Of a stretch of 64,000 nucleotides of DNA, positions 30,957-40,991 are shown one piece after another. A model generated the notes under the pieces. It saw only the letters and a program-made list of their open reading frames with translations, searched no databases and had not been told where the DNA came from. The stretch lies in the NCBI RefSeq assembly GCF_963676685.1, contig NC_092344.1, positions 90,364,749-90,428,748 on the forward strand, read 5' to 3'. The first letter of the stretch is position 1; the number at the start of each line of letters is the position of its first letter. A program made the position numbers and the translations under genes. Source of the DNA: Mytilus edulis (lineage: Eukaryota; Mollusca; Bivalvia; Mytilida; Mytilidae).

Positions 30957-31829
30957 CTCTGCCGCTTGACCCGTGAATTGCTTTCGCTTGACTTCACTTT
31001 CCCATTGTGGTATTAGATATTTTCTTTTATGACGTAAAAATTTTACGGGAACTGAGTGATGTCTAGCTATATATATATATATATAAAGTCATGGCGGACA
31101 AATAGCGATGAGGTGTTTAAGAGACATATATGAACTCACCACTGCCAAATTGTTAATAGTAGTGGTGAAATCAAGAAATAATGTATGGTGTGGACTGCAT
31201 AATTTATATTTCTAATGATCTTATAATCAGCTGTTTCGTCATTACTCACATCAATAACAATTGATTATAAAAAATAACTGAAAAATGAGGGACAACAGAA
31301 AATAAGAACTAAAAGAGTCGAAATGACTCCAAATTGGTAGACATGCATGTACTTTTTTTGCCTTAATCGACGATTTTGGTTGAACTGCTTCAGCCATTGT
31401 CACAAGATTATTTTGATTCGTTCGGATGTTTATTTACATTTGTTCTTCGATAAATCTAGAAACGCGATAAGCATGCGAGGGGGAGTAACTCCCACCTATT
31501 ACTAGAGCTGTTTATTGTTTATTTTAGAAAAGGTTAAAGCCGAAACGGAAATGCTTAATGGCTAATGTTAGAAAAATACTCATCATAAACAGGATATGTG
31601 AACAGTAAGCAGCTACTTACATTGATACACACACATAAACATAAATATCAAACTGTAATATAGAAACATTGAAATGCAACAAGTGATAAGCACATCTGTC
31701 AGGTTGCTGACCAAAATAAATCCAATTCATCCAAAAACGAGAAAACGTAGTTATAACAGAGACTTGGGACAGGCACTTGCAACCCCCAGACCCCAACTGT
31801 TATCCCTGGATCTACTACTGAAATACATG
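30957..31829. other. No gene seen; short (TA)n run
   Basis: AT-rich with about 10 TA units at 31066-31085. I find no coding block or defined repeat. Confidence 0.5.
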
Positions 31830-31996
31830 GCAGTGGCGGATCCAGAACTTTTCCTAAGGGGGGGGGGGGGGCCCGCTGACTGACATAAGGGGGGGCCCCG
31901 CTCCAGTCATGCTTCAATGATTCCCTATATAATCAACCAAATTTTCCCACGAAGGGGGGCCCGGGCCCCCCAGTGCCCCCCTGGATCCGCCTATGC
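31830..31996. mobile_element. Short GGCGGATCCAG inverted-repeat element
   Basis: GGCGGATCCAG (31835) and CTGGATCCGCC (31981-31991) bound a G-run/C-run core holding 'gctccagtcatgcttcaatg'. The same core appears three times near 47.2-47.6 kb. Confidence 0.75.
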
Positions 31997-32375
31997 ATGC
32001 ATTCATGAAGAAAAAAAGCTGGTTCCTATTTTTTTTGGATTAAATTGCCTGTTTTCGATCGCATGCAATAATCAGATAATTGGCTTCATTGTCTCATTTG
32101 GTTTTTTTTAGAATAATTTTAATGATTGTTGATTGTAATGCTCATCAAGCATACACCACATATAGGTTCTTTCGTGCCTAACACACCCATTCCAGTTTAA
32201 TTGTCATGATTGTTAGAAAAATCATGATTGTTATAACTTATTTTAACTTGATAGAGTGTAAATACTGCATATATATATTTAGCCTGATATTAGTAAAACA
32301 TTGAAGATTTTAAATGAAAAACACAAAACATAATTGTGTAACTGGAGAGCATGATTCATCTTACAAAATCATCTT

Positions 32376-32449
32376 TGTCTCCACTGAGACTCGAACCCAA
32401 TCATCTGTGTTACAAGGCAGCGCATTAACCAACTGAGCTAATGAAGTAC
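32376..32449 (-). other. tRNA-Thr(TGT)-like segment in the 3' LTR
   Basis: The minus strand reads TTAGCTCAGTTGGTTAATGC (D arm/A box), CTTGTAA (anticodon loop, TGT) and GGTTCGAGTCT (B box). T-arm pairing is good. The acceptor stem is poor, so this is tRNA-derived rather than a working tRNA gene. Confidence 0.75.
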
Positions 32450-32603
32450 TTCCTTAGATCAACCGCTTACTGCTGACTAAGTATCTACCTCATGTTCTAA
32501 GGGAAGCAATCCCGTCACACTTCCAACACCTCAAGAGTCATCGTATCATTATGACTCTCACACAAATAGTCCCTAGCTAGAATTCCTCTCTAACCACCGT
32601 GGG

Positions 32604-32621
32604 TTTGTTCGTTGGGCGCCA
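32604..32621 (-). other. Primer-binding site of the mini-LTR element
   Basis: TGGCGCCCAACG followed by AACAAA, one base from the LTR end. The first 12 bases fit tRNA-Lys; the last six do not. Confidence 0.65.
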
Positions 32622-32661
32622 ATGTAACTGAAGAGCATGATTCATCTTACAAAATTATCTT

Positions 32662-32752
32662 TGTCTCCACCGGGACTCAAACCTAGGACCTCTGTGTTAC
32701 AAAATGAACAAGGCAGAGCATTAACCGACTGAGCTAAAGAAGTATTTCCTTA
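32662..32752 (-). other. tRNA-like segment in the 5' LTR
   Basis: Same layout as 32376-32449 but with an extra ~10 bases (TTCATTTTGT region) in the anticodon arm and a mutated B box (GGTTTGAGTCC). Confidence 0.7.
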
Positions 32753-32959
32753 GCTCAGCTGTTTACGGCTGACTAAGTATCTACCACATGTTCTAAGGGA
32801 AGCAATCCTGTCACAATTGTTTCAACAGCTTGGCCACTTTTATTTTGAAACAATGTTGTTTTTTTTTATATCAATACACTAACCAAAACATGATTAAGAT
32901 TTATTCAACACAAAAAAAACATTGTCACAATCTCACTTTAGTTTGAAACAATGATTATT

Positions 32960-33512
32960 TTATGGCCCTGCAACAAAGTTGTCAGTGCCATATAGTTTTA
33001 CCCTTGTCCGTCATTCTGTAATTCCGTAGTTCTGTCATTCCATAACAAACCATTTATAAACAGAGTTTTTTTCTAAACACTTTCAGATATTGGGATGATT
33101 TTTGGCATGTGAGTTAACCAAGATGAGTTACAGATCAAGTTTTAAGTTTTGTTCCGCTGGGCTAATTTATGGCGAAATTACGGGCTATGTACTTTGATAA
33201 ATTGTTGAAAATCACTGTTATACAGACTTTTTTTCTAAACACTTTCAGATATTGGGATGATTTTTGGTACATTTTGTATTTGAGTTACCCGTGATGAATT
33301 ATAGATAAAGTGTAAGTTTCGTTCCGCTCGACTATTTTTTGCTGTAATTTAGGGCTCTGGACTATGATAAATTTTTGAAAATCACAGTTATACAGACCTT
33401 TTTTCTAAATGCTTTCATATATTGAGGTGATTTTTGGTATGTGAGCTAACCATGATGAGTTACAGATCAATTTGAGACGGGGCCATTTGTGTTGCTATGA
33501 CACATCTAGTTT
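32960..33512 (+). repeat. Dispersed repeat with three ~155-bp units
   Basis: 'ggccctgcaacaaagttgtc', then three units of 'ttctaaacactttcagatat' plus 'tgggatgatttttgg...gatgagttacagatcaag', ending 'gccatttgtgttgctatgac'. About 90 bp on either side (32867-32955, 33514-33615) are direct repeats of each other. Confidence 0.75.
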
Positions 33513-33639
33513 TTATAGCAATACAATAACTTGGTCAAAAACATGATTAAGATTTATTCAACACAAAAAAAAAACAGATTCTCACTTTATTTTTAAACAA
33601 TGGAATTTTTTTTTATAGCAATATACATGATATACACTT

Positions 33640-34566
33640 ACTAAAACTCGATTACAAATTATTAAACATAAAACCAATAAAAAGGGTGTGAAAGTGTAAG
33701 GTGCCAACAGACTTTGGAGGCGAAACGTGTAGGGTGTGAAAGTGAAATGGGGCAAACGTGAATGTCTGCAAACACATTATTGAGCAAACAGACACAGATT
33801 TCTTGACCTGCTGCTCATAGTATCTGATAAGCGGAACTTTAACTTTGATCACTGATCAATGATATGAGGTTGTGTTTATGTTAACCCTGTCTGAGGGACA
33901 TGTACATGTAGATATTGCAAGAAACCCATTTACCAATTATATAGTGGGTCAAAGACAAAGGACATATGACAGAAATAAACTTCTTAACATAAGGTATCTG
34001 TATACAAGGTTTGAATCTTCCAGGTCTTTTATCTTCTTTTAAAATATAAAGCTTTATTCAATCACTGTACATCACTGCCTCTGGTGAGACAAAAAACAAA
34101 ATTAAGTAAACATCAAGACAACACAATAAGAAAATACAAATCATATTTTTTGCTAAAATTTCAGTCTTTTAATCATTAGCTGTAACTTAACAATCAACTC
34201 CAAAAAGTTTGGTAAAAATTTGAAAAATGCAGGGTTCAAAGAATTTTAGATAACATCTGGAAACCAGCCTATGTCCCCAAATTACAGTCTATCGATTCAA
34301 TGGCTTGCTTGGCCTACCACCAATTAAACCATAAATCTATAGGATCTACCTCATCCAGTCATGTAGTAATAATGGAGCCAAGTTTGATAAAACATTTGTT
34401 AAAGTTCAAAAGAGGTTCTCTGGAAATAGAAAGGTTAACATCTAGACACCACCAGACAGCCTGGTTTTTACAGGATAAACCAATCACAACCTATCATACT
34501 TCACATTCACACTGGAGCCTCCTTGAACACAGCAAATCATCAAAGAATCTACCATTTCACAGAAAA
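33640..34566. other. No gene seen
   Basis: AT-rich with an open frame at 34300-34671 that shows no family resemblance and runs into a MITE. I do not call it a gene. Confidence 0.4.
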
Positions 34567-34775
34567 TACTGTAAATTCAGAATTTATTGCTTGCATTTAT
34601 TATTGCGATTTTGTCATTTTAGACTACAACGTGATTTTAATTTTTGCGATATTGAGAAAAATCCTGTTTAATTCATATGAAAAATTTCAAAATATGAGTT
34701 TAAATGATAAATTATTGTGATTATAACCCTGTCCCTTTTTTTCGCAATAATAAAAAACATCTCAATAATTTCTCA
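34567..34775. mobile_element. MITE, TACTGTAAATTCAG family, copy 2
   Basis: The left end is intact; the right end is degraded (caataatttctcaca). Shared blocks with 16962-17130 include 'ttgagaaaaatcctgtttaa' and 'ttcgcaataataaaaa'. Confidence 0.8.
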
Positions 34776-35549
34776 CATATCTCAAATAATTACTCTCATA
34801 CCTACATTTCTTGTCCATGGAAATAGAAATTAATGAAAAATTACATTGTTCATAGTGATCTTTTACTCACATTTCATGTTTACAAGATTTTTATTATAAA
34901 ACCAGGTTTAATCCACCATTTTCTGCACAAGAAAATGCCTGCACCAAGTCTAGAATATGACAGTTGTTATATATATCCATTTGTTTGATGTGTTTAAGCT
35001 ATGATTTTGCCATTTGATTAGGGACTTTTTTTTTAATTATTCTCGTAGTTCAGTTTTGTGATTTTACTTTTTATTAAAAAAAAGTTAAAGAAAACATTTT
35101 TTTTAGTTATTAGCCTTGGACAATAACTTTGTTCTTTTATAATGCTCCAATTTTGAATTAAAAATGACTTTTAGTGACTTTAGTGCCTAACAAGATTTTG
35201 TGAGGTAGACAAAATTGACCTTAAAACGATTGTATTGACTTTTGATGTCCAAAAATAGGCAGATCAGACATATTTTTACTTTATTTAATGACTACTTTAG
35301 TTTGGGATTAATTGTAATCAATATATTCAAATGAGACTAATAAATGTTTTTTGTTGTTCAGTTAAACAATAATTTTACCTGGGGAAGCCACACATAACAT
35401 GTATTCCAGCGATTTCTTTTCGAAAAATACTTGTTTAATGGAATCAAACATCAACTTTTTCTTTTTTCTCCAAAATAGGCTTTTAAAAATAATTTATCAA
35501 CTGTGTATTCGGAAAGTTTTGTGGAAATAGAAGAAGTGGCAGTTCTTAC

Positions 35550-35639
35550 CTTTAATACCTTTACTTTCATTGATAAGACATAAAACTGACTTGACCAGTG
35601 TCCTGTTTGAAGGACATTTAAGTTACTGTACACATTCAT
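35550..35639 (-). CDS. EPG5: Candidate EPG5 first coding exon
   Basis: On the minus strand an ATG at 35639 opens 30 codons ending in phase 0 at a good donor (AAG|GTAAGA). A second in-frame ATG at 35570 would give seven codons, MKVKVLK. Either joins in frame to the lysine-rich start of the exon ending at 25899 (KKKEKIHV), in keeping with the basic N-terminus of the family. It lies 569 bp from the start codon of the oppositely transcribed GT61 gene. There is no homology support for these residues, so this is an inference. A non-coding or different first exon is possible. Confidence 0.35.
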
Positions 35640-36208
35640 GCACGTTCTGATTTAATCAAGTCATGTATTTTCATTTTCCATTTCCATTCTCAATTTTATG
35701 AAAAGCATAAACAGTTTGAAGGTAAACTAATAATAACTTAAACCAATCAAATTGGGTAGGGAGAAAATGTCAAAAGTTTGCTATAATTTCGTAAACATGT
35801 CGTTCTCTATTGATATAGTTTATGGAACTTTCAATTACGTATTTAAGGCAATAGAAAGTTTGGGATTCAAAAATTTACGTCATTATTGACATTATACAGA
35901 AAATTCGCCCTTTTAAAACATCAAATGTTTCACAAATAATAAATGACTTCAAAGTAAAATCAATTCTTAAAACACTGTCAAAAAATTCTTTCTGATTGAT
36001 ATAGTGGTATTGTCATAAAGTGCGCTGGAATGAATAGTGGTACAGCAAACATCGAGTTCCCTCACAAAATGTTATCACACACTATAGGTCCGAGGTTTTT
36101 CTAAGAATGCTTTGTATTTAATGCATATGTTCAATTCATTTTGCAGATGAAAAATGTTTTGAAATTAGAAGATGTCGCACAATAGGACTAACAAGAGTAA
36201 ATATCATA
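35640..36208. promoter_or_regulatory. Gap between candidate EPG5 exon 1 and GT61 gene
   Basis: If 35550-35639 is EPG5 exon 1, this 569-bp interval would be a shared divergent promoter. The right end carries a probable splice acceptor (TTTTGCAG, 36139-36146) for the GT61 5' UTR. No core promoter motif is clear. Confidence 0.35.
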
Positions 36209-37441
36209 ATGCCATCTGTTCGTCAAAAGAAAATTGCCTTATGGACAAGTGCAGTGTGTATTTGTATGTATGTTTTACTTAAATGTGAATTCCAAGCGAT
36301 CAAGTGGGTGCAGAATGGTATTTATTTAAAGTACTTTTATTTTTCAACAAATCTCAGGGAGGAATGGATGAAAAACCAAGTGATGTTTTGTGGTGGAAAA
36401 TTCAATGGATTTGGGAATGAGTTTGCTAGATTACATGATGTTGCAGTAAATGTTCAACAGCCTGGGCATTTCTTCCTAGAATGTCCACATAATAAATATC
36501 CTGTTTATACATTTAAGGAGTTAACCAGCAAAAACCATTTGAACGATTGGTTGAAATCTTTAACTCAAATGAATACAAATATTGTTAGAACTCTCAGGAA
36601 AAATACAACTTTTGCTGTGTTGAGGTATGAATATGCAAATTTTTTCCACCAAGTTACAGACATGTATAATGTTTTTGTTGTTGCTAAATTACTGAATCTT
36701 AATCCAAGTCAGATGAATATTTTGTTCTTTGGACGTCATAATCCTGGTCACATCGATAAATCATGGGATACATTATTTGGACAGATTGAGAGAATAGAGA
36801 AGTTTGACCAGCCTGTGTTATATAAGGATCTTATTTGGGCTGTTTTAGGATATAACAGTCCAATAAACTTTTTCTCATTAGGATCACTTCCATTTGTTAA
36901 TGAATTTTCAGGATATTTTCTTTCTCAACATAAATCCTCATGGAAAAAATTAAACTGTGATAGTGTATCAATATTGTTTATATGGAGGCATGACTATATT
37001 GCCCATCCAGGAAATCCCTCAGGTTTGATTAAGAGAAAGATTATAAATGAAAATGAAATAATAAAAGCTGTGGAGGATGTCTTCCCTGGTCATTATGTCG
37101 CAGGTGTACAACTAGATCAACATGACATGACTGATCAGGTACAATGGATATCACAGACAGACATTTTGGTCGCAATGCACGGTGCCGGAATGACGCACAC
37201 AATGTTTCTACCATCTCATGCTGGTGTCTTAGAATTATATCCAAATTACTGGCCCAAAACTAACAGACATTTTAAATCAATGGCTAAATGGAGAAAACTC
37301 TATTATTTAAATTGGCAGAATATAAATCCAACCAATGAGAAAAGTCGTTTTTATACCTACATTCCTCCAACAATTGTGATACAAAGACTCTTATCATTAT
37401 ACTATAATATGTGTAATAGAAAGCCTGAAAACGGGAAATAA
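36209..37441 (+). CDS. GT61-family (DUF563) glycosyltransferase, intronless ORF
   Basis: This is a 410-codon uninterrupted ORF. Residues about 8-25 form one hydrophobic segment after a basic start, the layout of a type II Golgi/ER signal anchor. The C-terminal half has the GT61 hallmarks: WRHDYIAHPGNPSGL at about 255-270 and LVAMHGAGMTHTMFLPSHAG followed by ELYP at about 320-345. A centre motif EYANFFHQVTDMYN resembles the ExxxxFFHQ motif of this family. GT61 members include EGF-domain O-GlcNAc transferase, POMGNT2 and plant-type beta-1,2-xylosyltransferase. The HPGNPSGL and HGAGMTH segments look closest to the xylosyltransferase-like branch, but donor and acceptor are not determined. A TTTTGCAG acceptor at 36139-36146 suggests a spliced 5' UTR. 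No introns, frameshifts or stops. Divergent from the presumed EPG5 start. Confidence 0.93.
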   Translation: MPSVRQKKIALWTSAVCICMYVLLKCEFQAIKWVQNGIYLKYFYFSTNLREEWMKNQVMFCGGKFNGFGNEFARLHDVAVNVQQPGHFFLECPHNKYPVYTFKELTSKNHLNDWLKSLTQMNTNIVRTLRKNTTFAVLRYEYANFFHQVTDMYNVFVVAKLLNLNPSQMNILFFGRHNPGHIDKSWDTLFGQIERIEKFDQPVLYKDLIWAVLGYNSPINFFSLGSLPFVNEFSGYFLSQHKSSWKKLNCDSVSILFIWRHDYIAHPGNPSGLIKRKIINENEIIKAVEDVFPGHYVAGVQLDQHDMTDQVQWISQTDILVAMHGAGMTHTMFLPSHAGVLELYPNYWPKTNRHFKSMAKWRKLYYLNWQNINPTNEKSRFYTYIPPTIVIQRLLSLYYNMCNRKPENGK

Positions 37442-37799
37442 ATCAAGCATATCAGAATCTTTTATAAAAAAAAAAAATTTAGTAATTTTAAATGATAATT
37501 TTATCTGATTTTTTGTTATATATGTTTTACAATTAAATGTGTTAGTTATTCAAAACAGTACATATTTTATAGTCCAGCCTAGCATGACATAGGGATAGGC
37601 TGAGTTAGCTTATTTTATATTTGAGTAGGTGTAAGACCTAGATTCTTCATACTTTGAATATTGATGCCTTATGTTACAAAGTTTCCGTCTTTCACATGTC
37701 CATTGTCCTTGGCTTCTTGAAAAAAAGTTAAGATTTTTTGTAATGTTAATTTCTCTCTTATTATGAGTAATAGGATAAGTACAAGCATATTTGGTAAGT

Positions 37800-38560
37800 G
37801 GGTACAAATGTACCTTGCAAGATTCTCATGCCCGTTAGACAGTTTTCACTTGACCTCTACCTCATTTCATTTTCATCAGTGAACAAGGTTAAGTTTTGGT
37901 GGTCAAGTCCATATTACAGATACTATAAGCAATAGGTCTAGTATATTCGGTGTATGGAAAGACTGTAAGGTGTACATGTCCAACTGGCAGGTGTCATCTG
38001 ACCTTGACCTCACTTTCACGGTTCAGTTGTTATAGTTAAGTTTTTGTGTTTTGGTCTGTTTTTCTTATACGTTATGCGTTAGGTCTACTATATTTGGTGT
38101 ATGGGATGTTTATATTGTATGCAATAGGTCTACTATATTTGGTGTATGGAATGATTTTAAGGTGTATATGTCTAGCTGGCAGGTGTTATCTGACTTTGAC
38201 CTCATTTTCATGGTAATCAGTGGTCAAAGTTAAGTTTTTGAGTTTTGGTCTTTTTTCTTATACTACATGTATTTTCAACTATATTTGGTGTATGGAAATA
38301 TTTTATGATCTATATGTCAGTCGAGCTGGTTTTATTTGACCTTGACCTCATTTTCACGGTTCATTGCTCAGTGTTAAGTTTTTGTGTTTTTATCTGTTTT
38401 TCTTTAAAAACTATAAGCAATAGGTCAACTATATTTAATGTATGGAAGAATTGTTAGCTGTACATCCCCGCCTGGCATAGGTCATCTGACCTTGACCTCA
38501 TTTTCATGGTTCATTGGAATGTTTATTTTTCTTGGTAAATGTTAATTTTATGTGACAGTT
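37800..38560 (+). repeat. Tandem array of ~170-190-bp units
   Basis: About four units share 'gcaataggtctactatattt', 'ggtgtatggaa', 'tctgaccttgacctcatttt' and 'gttaagtttttgtgttttgg'. Open frames across it come from the repeat. Confidence 0.85.
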
Positions 38561-38659
38561 GTAATAAAGCTTTACATTTAGGACTTTCAACATAATATCA
38601 ATGTTTAGTAAAGAAGACGAGACATTTCATCTTGTGCACTCTTGTCTTGGTTAATATAA

Positions 38660-39135
38660 AAAAGAAGATTTTGTATGATTGCCAATGAGACAACCGTCCC
38701 CAAGAGACCAAAATGACACAGAAATGAACAACTATAACTAAACAAGTCTGTTTCTTAGAAACTATAAGAATTAGGTGAACTATAGTTAGTGTATTGAATG
38801 ATTGTAAGGCGAGACATTTCAGCGTGTGCACTCTTCTACACCCAACCATAGTTGTTCTTTGAGTATGGTAAGGTATTATTTGAAAGTGCAATTTAGTACT
38901 ACAAAATAATTAGGATTAATATGAAGATTAATTTAGATTATCAGATGTTAACATGACTCTTTGTTAAAAAAAAGAAAGATGTGCTATGCTTGCCTATGAG
39001 AAAATTTTCATAGAGACCAAATATTGTAGAAGGTTAGCAACCATAGGTCAATGTATGGCCTTCAACAAAGAGTAAAACCCATACCACAATGCAAGATATA
39101 CATGACCAGAACTAACAAATATAAAACAATTCAAA
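38660..39135. repeat. Two fragments of the 'gaagatgtggtatg' repeat
   Basis: 38660-38740 and 38965-39135 carry the 'gacaac...agagaccaaa' and 'acaactata/gcaaccataggtc' blocks of this family. Confidence 0.65.
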
Positions 39136-40470
39136 CAAGATTTATATGATTTATGTAGAAAACAAATGTGATAAATGGTAACAAAGGACAACAACAGAAT
39201 TACAGGCTCCTGTCTTAGCATACTTTATTGATCCTGTCTTAGCATACTTTATTGATATTGCTGATAATGCATTGTAATGATACATTAGGTAAAATGATGA
39301 AGCAATTTTATCACAGGACTGCATGATACCATAAGGGAAAAGAATGAAGTCTATTAAACTATTCAAAACATATTTAGTTTAGTTTAATTGATGGTTATTT
39401 TCTTAACACCCTGTGGCAAGAATTTCAAGCATGCTTTGTTGGAATTGGAAAGAAATATTTGCAATGCAGCAGTTCACTTATGGACCCCTAAAAGAAAGAG
39501 TTGTGGCAAGAGTCTTTTTAGCATGAAGACAGCATTGTGCTTGGCGTACATGAGGAAACTGATTTAGCATCCATGTTCTGACTGGACATCCTGATCCATG
39601 AACTAAGCCAAACAGATGACCCCTTAGGATAGATGTTACTGCAGAACAGGAAAAGTCCAATGACTCCATGTGACCATATTTCTAAATCTTAGCCAACTTT
39701 AGGGGATCTTTTTGGAATATTTCATCCTGTGCAGAGTTCTTTAGATCGACCCTTTGATGGGCCCAACCAAAAACTATCAAATTGGTATTTGCTTCAACCA
39801 AGCAAACAGCATTTATGGTCAGCTTTAAGTTTTCATAATAACTTAAGCTGTGTTTCTAAGATATAACAAGGAATAAGTCAACTATTTTGGTGCATAAAAT
39901 AATTGTTAGGTGAGCATGTCTTTCTGACAGGGTTCACAGGAGTTTGATCACATATTCATGGATCATAAATAAGGTTAATATTATGTGATACCTGTAGCAT
40001 GATGTTGATATTTAAGACTTTCCAGCATAACTGATCATGTTCAATTATAATCATAATCAGTAAATAAGTTTAGGCATTTCAGTGTACAGCTATGTACTTG
40101 TTTTGTATCTCTCTTTCAAGATGAAACTCTTGAATGGTACATGTCAAATTCTTCAAACTCAAACATTAATCTATATATTTAAGACCCATATTATAAAGTA
40201 TAAAGTTTCAAAAGATTTGATAAATCTACTTTGACACACAATTATGTAAACAATGGGCAAATGAACATGTGCCCCATCATATAACTTTCATCTTTGAGGC
40301 ATGGGTATAAAAAAGACTGCTGTAACAATAGTTGTACATTGTATTCTTATAATTAAAAACTTTTCTTCTCATTACATATAAGGCTCAACTCTACCTCATT
40401 CAAAATATATGCTTTTGGAATAAAGCATTACTGTATTATATGTAAATATGATTTTTTTCCAATAGAAATC
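39136..40470. other. Intergenic, nothing recognised
   Basis: AT-rich. A 24-bp unit (tcctgtcttagcatacttta...) is doubled at about 39207-39254. The segment 39430-39680 is less AT-rich than its surroundings but has no recognisable protein. Confidence 0.4.
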
Positions 40471-40474
40471 AGAA

Positions 40475-40660
40475 GATGAGTTTATGAGTGCCAATGAGAC
40501 AACTCTCCATCCAAGTCACCATTTGTAAAAAAACAACCATTAAAGGTCAAAGTATGGTCTTTAACACAAAGCCTGGACTCAGACAGAACAGCAAGCTATA
40601 AAGGGCCTCAACAATGACTAGTATAAAACATTCAAACAGGAAAACCAATCCTTGATTAAG
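40475..40660. repeat. Fragment of the 'gaagatgtggtatg' repeat
   Basis: agaagatgagtttatgagtgcc, gacaactctccatccaagtc and 'caaacaggaaaacc' match the family order. Confidence 0.6.
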
Positions 40661-40898
40661 AAAAAGTATAAAATTCATGTTGTGAAGTATTTTATTTTAA
40701 AACATATAATAGACCATACAGTCTGACAGTATTTGTTTTTATGTATTGTACTTTACTCTTCTGACACTTTAATAACATTATTTTGAAACACCATTATTCT
40801 TTTTTCAGTCCCAATTGTTTAATGTCACAATAACCTTTTCTATCTATCTTGTTGCTATCACAAATCAGCCTTTAGGTTGCTAGATGTAGCTCTTTGTC

Positions 40899-40991
40899 TC
40901 ATAGCGTTAATACATCTTTACTTGATATCCTGGAAACAATACTGTCTAGTAATTTACTCACTACTAATTCCTCATCTGGTATTTTGTAAAT
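40899..40991 (-). CDS. TPRKB: TPRKB exon 4, terminal
   Basis: This exon has 30 codons and a TGA, encoding IYKIPDEELVVSKLLDSIV then SRISSKDVLTL. The acceptor is TTTCAG. Confidence 0.95.
   Translation of the reverse strand: MYKIPDEELVVSKLLDSIVSRISSKDVLTL

Larger units (their letters stand above)
32337..32815 (-). mobile_element. TRIM-like mini-LTR retrotransposon with tRNA-like LTRs
   Basis: On the minus strand an LTR of 193 bp (32623-32815) and one of 183 bp (32337-32519) both start TGTGAC and end AGTTACA. They flank only 103 bp. Directly inside the 5' LTR is TTGGCGCCCAACG, whose TGGCGCCCAACG matches the first 12 bases of a tRNA-Lys primer site. ATTG (plus strand) is duplicated at 32333-32336 and 32816-32819. 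There is no coding capacity. Each LTR holds a tRNA-Thr(TGT)-like segment. The LTRs differ at many positions and by about 10 bp, so the copy is old. Confidence 0.85.

Noticed and set aside
32376-32449. Functional tRNA-Thr gene
   Set aside because: The acceptor stem does not pair well and the segment is part of an LTR duplicated 286 bp away.
34300-34671. 123-codon plus-strand ORF
   Set aside because: No recognisable domain; it overlaps a MITE from 34567.
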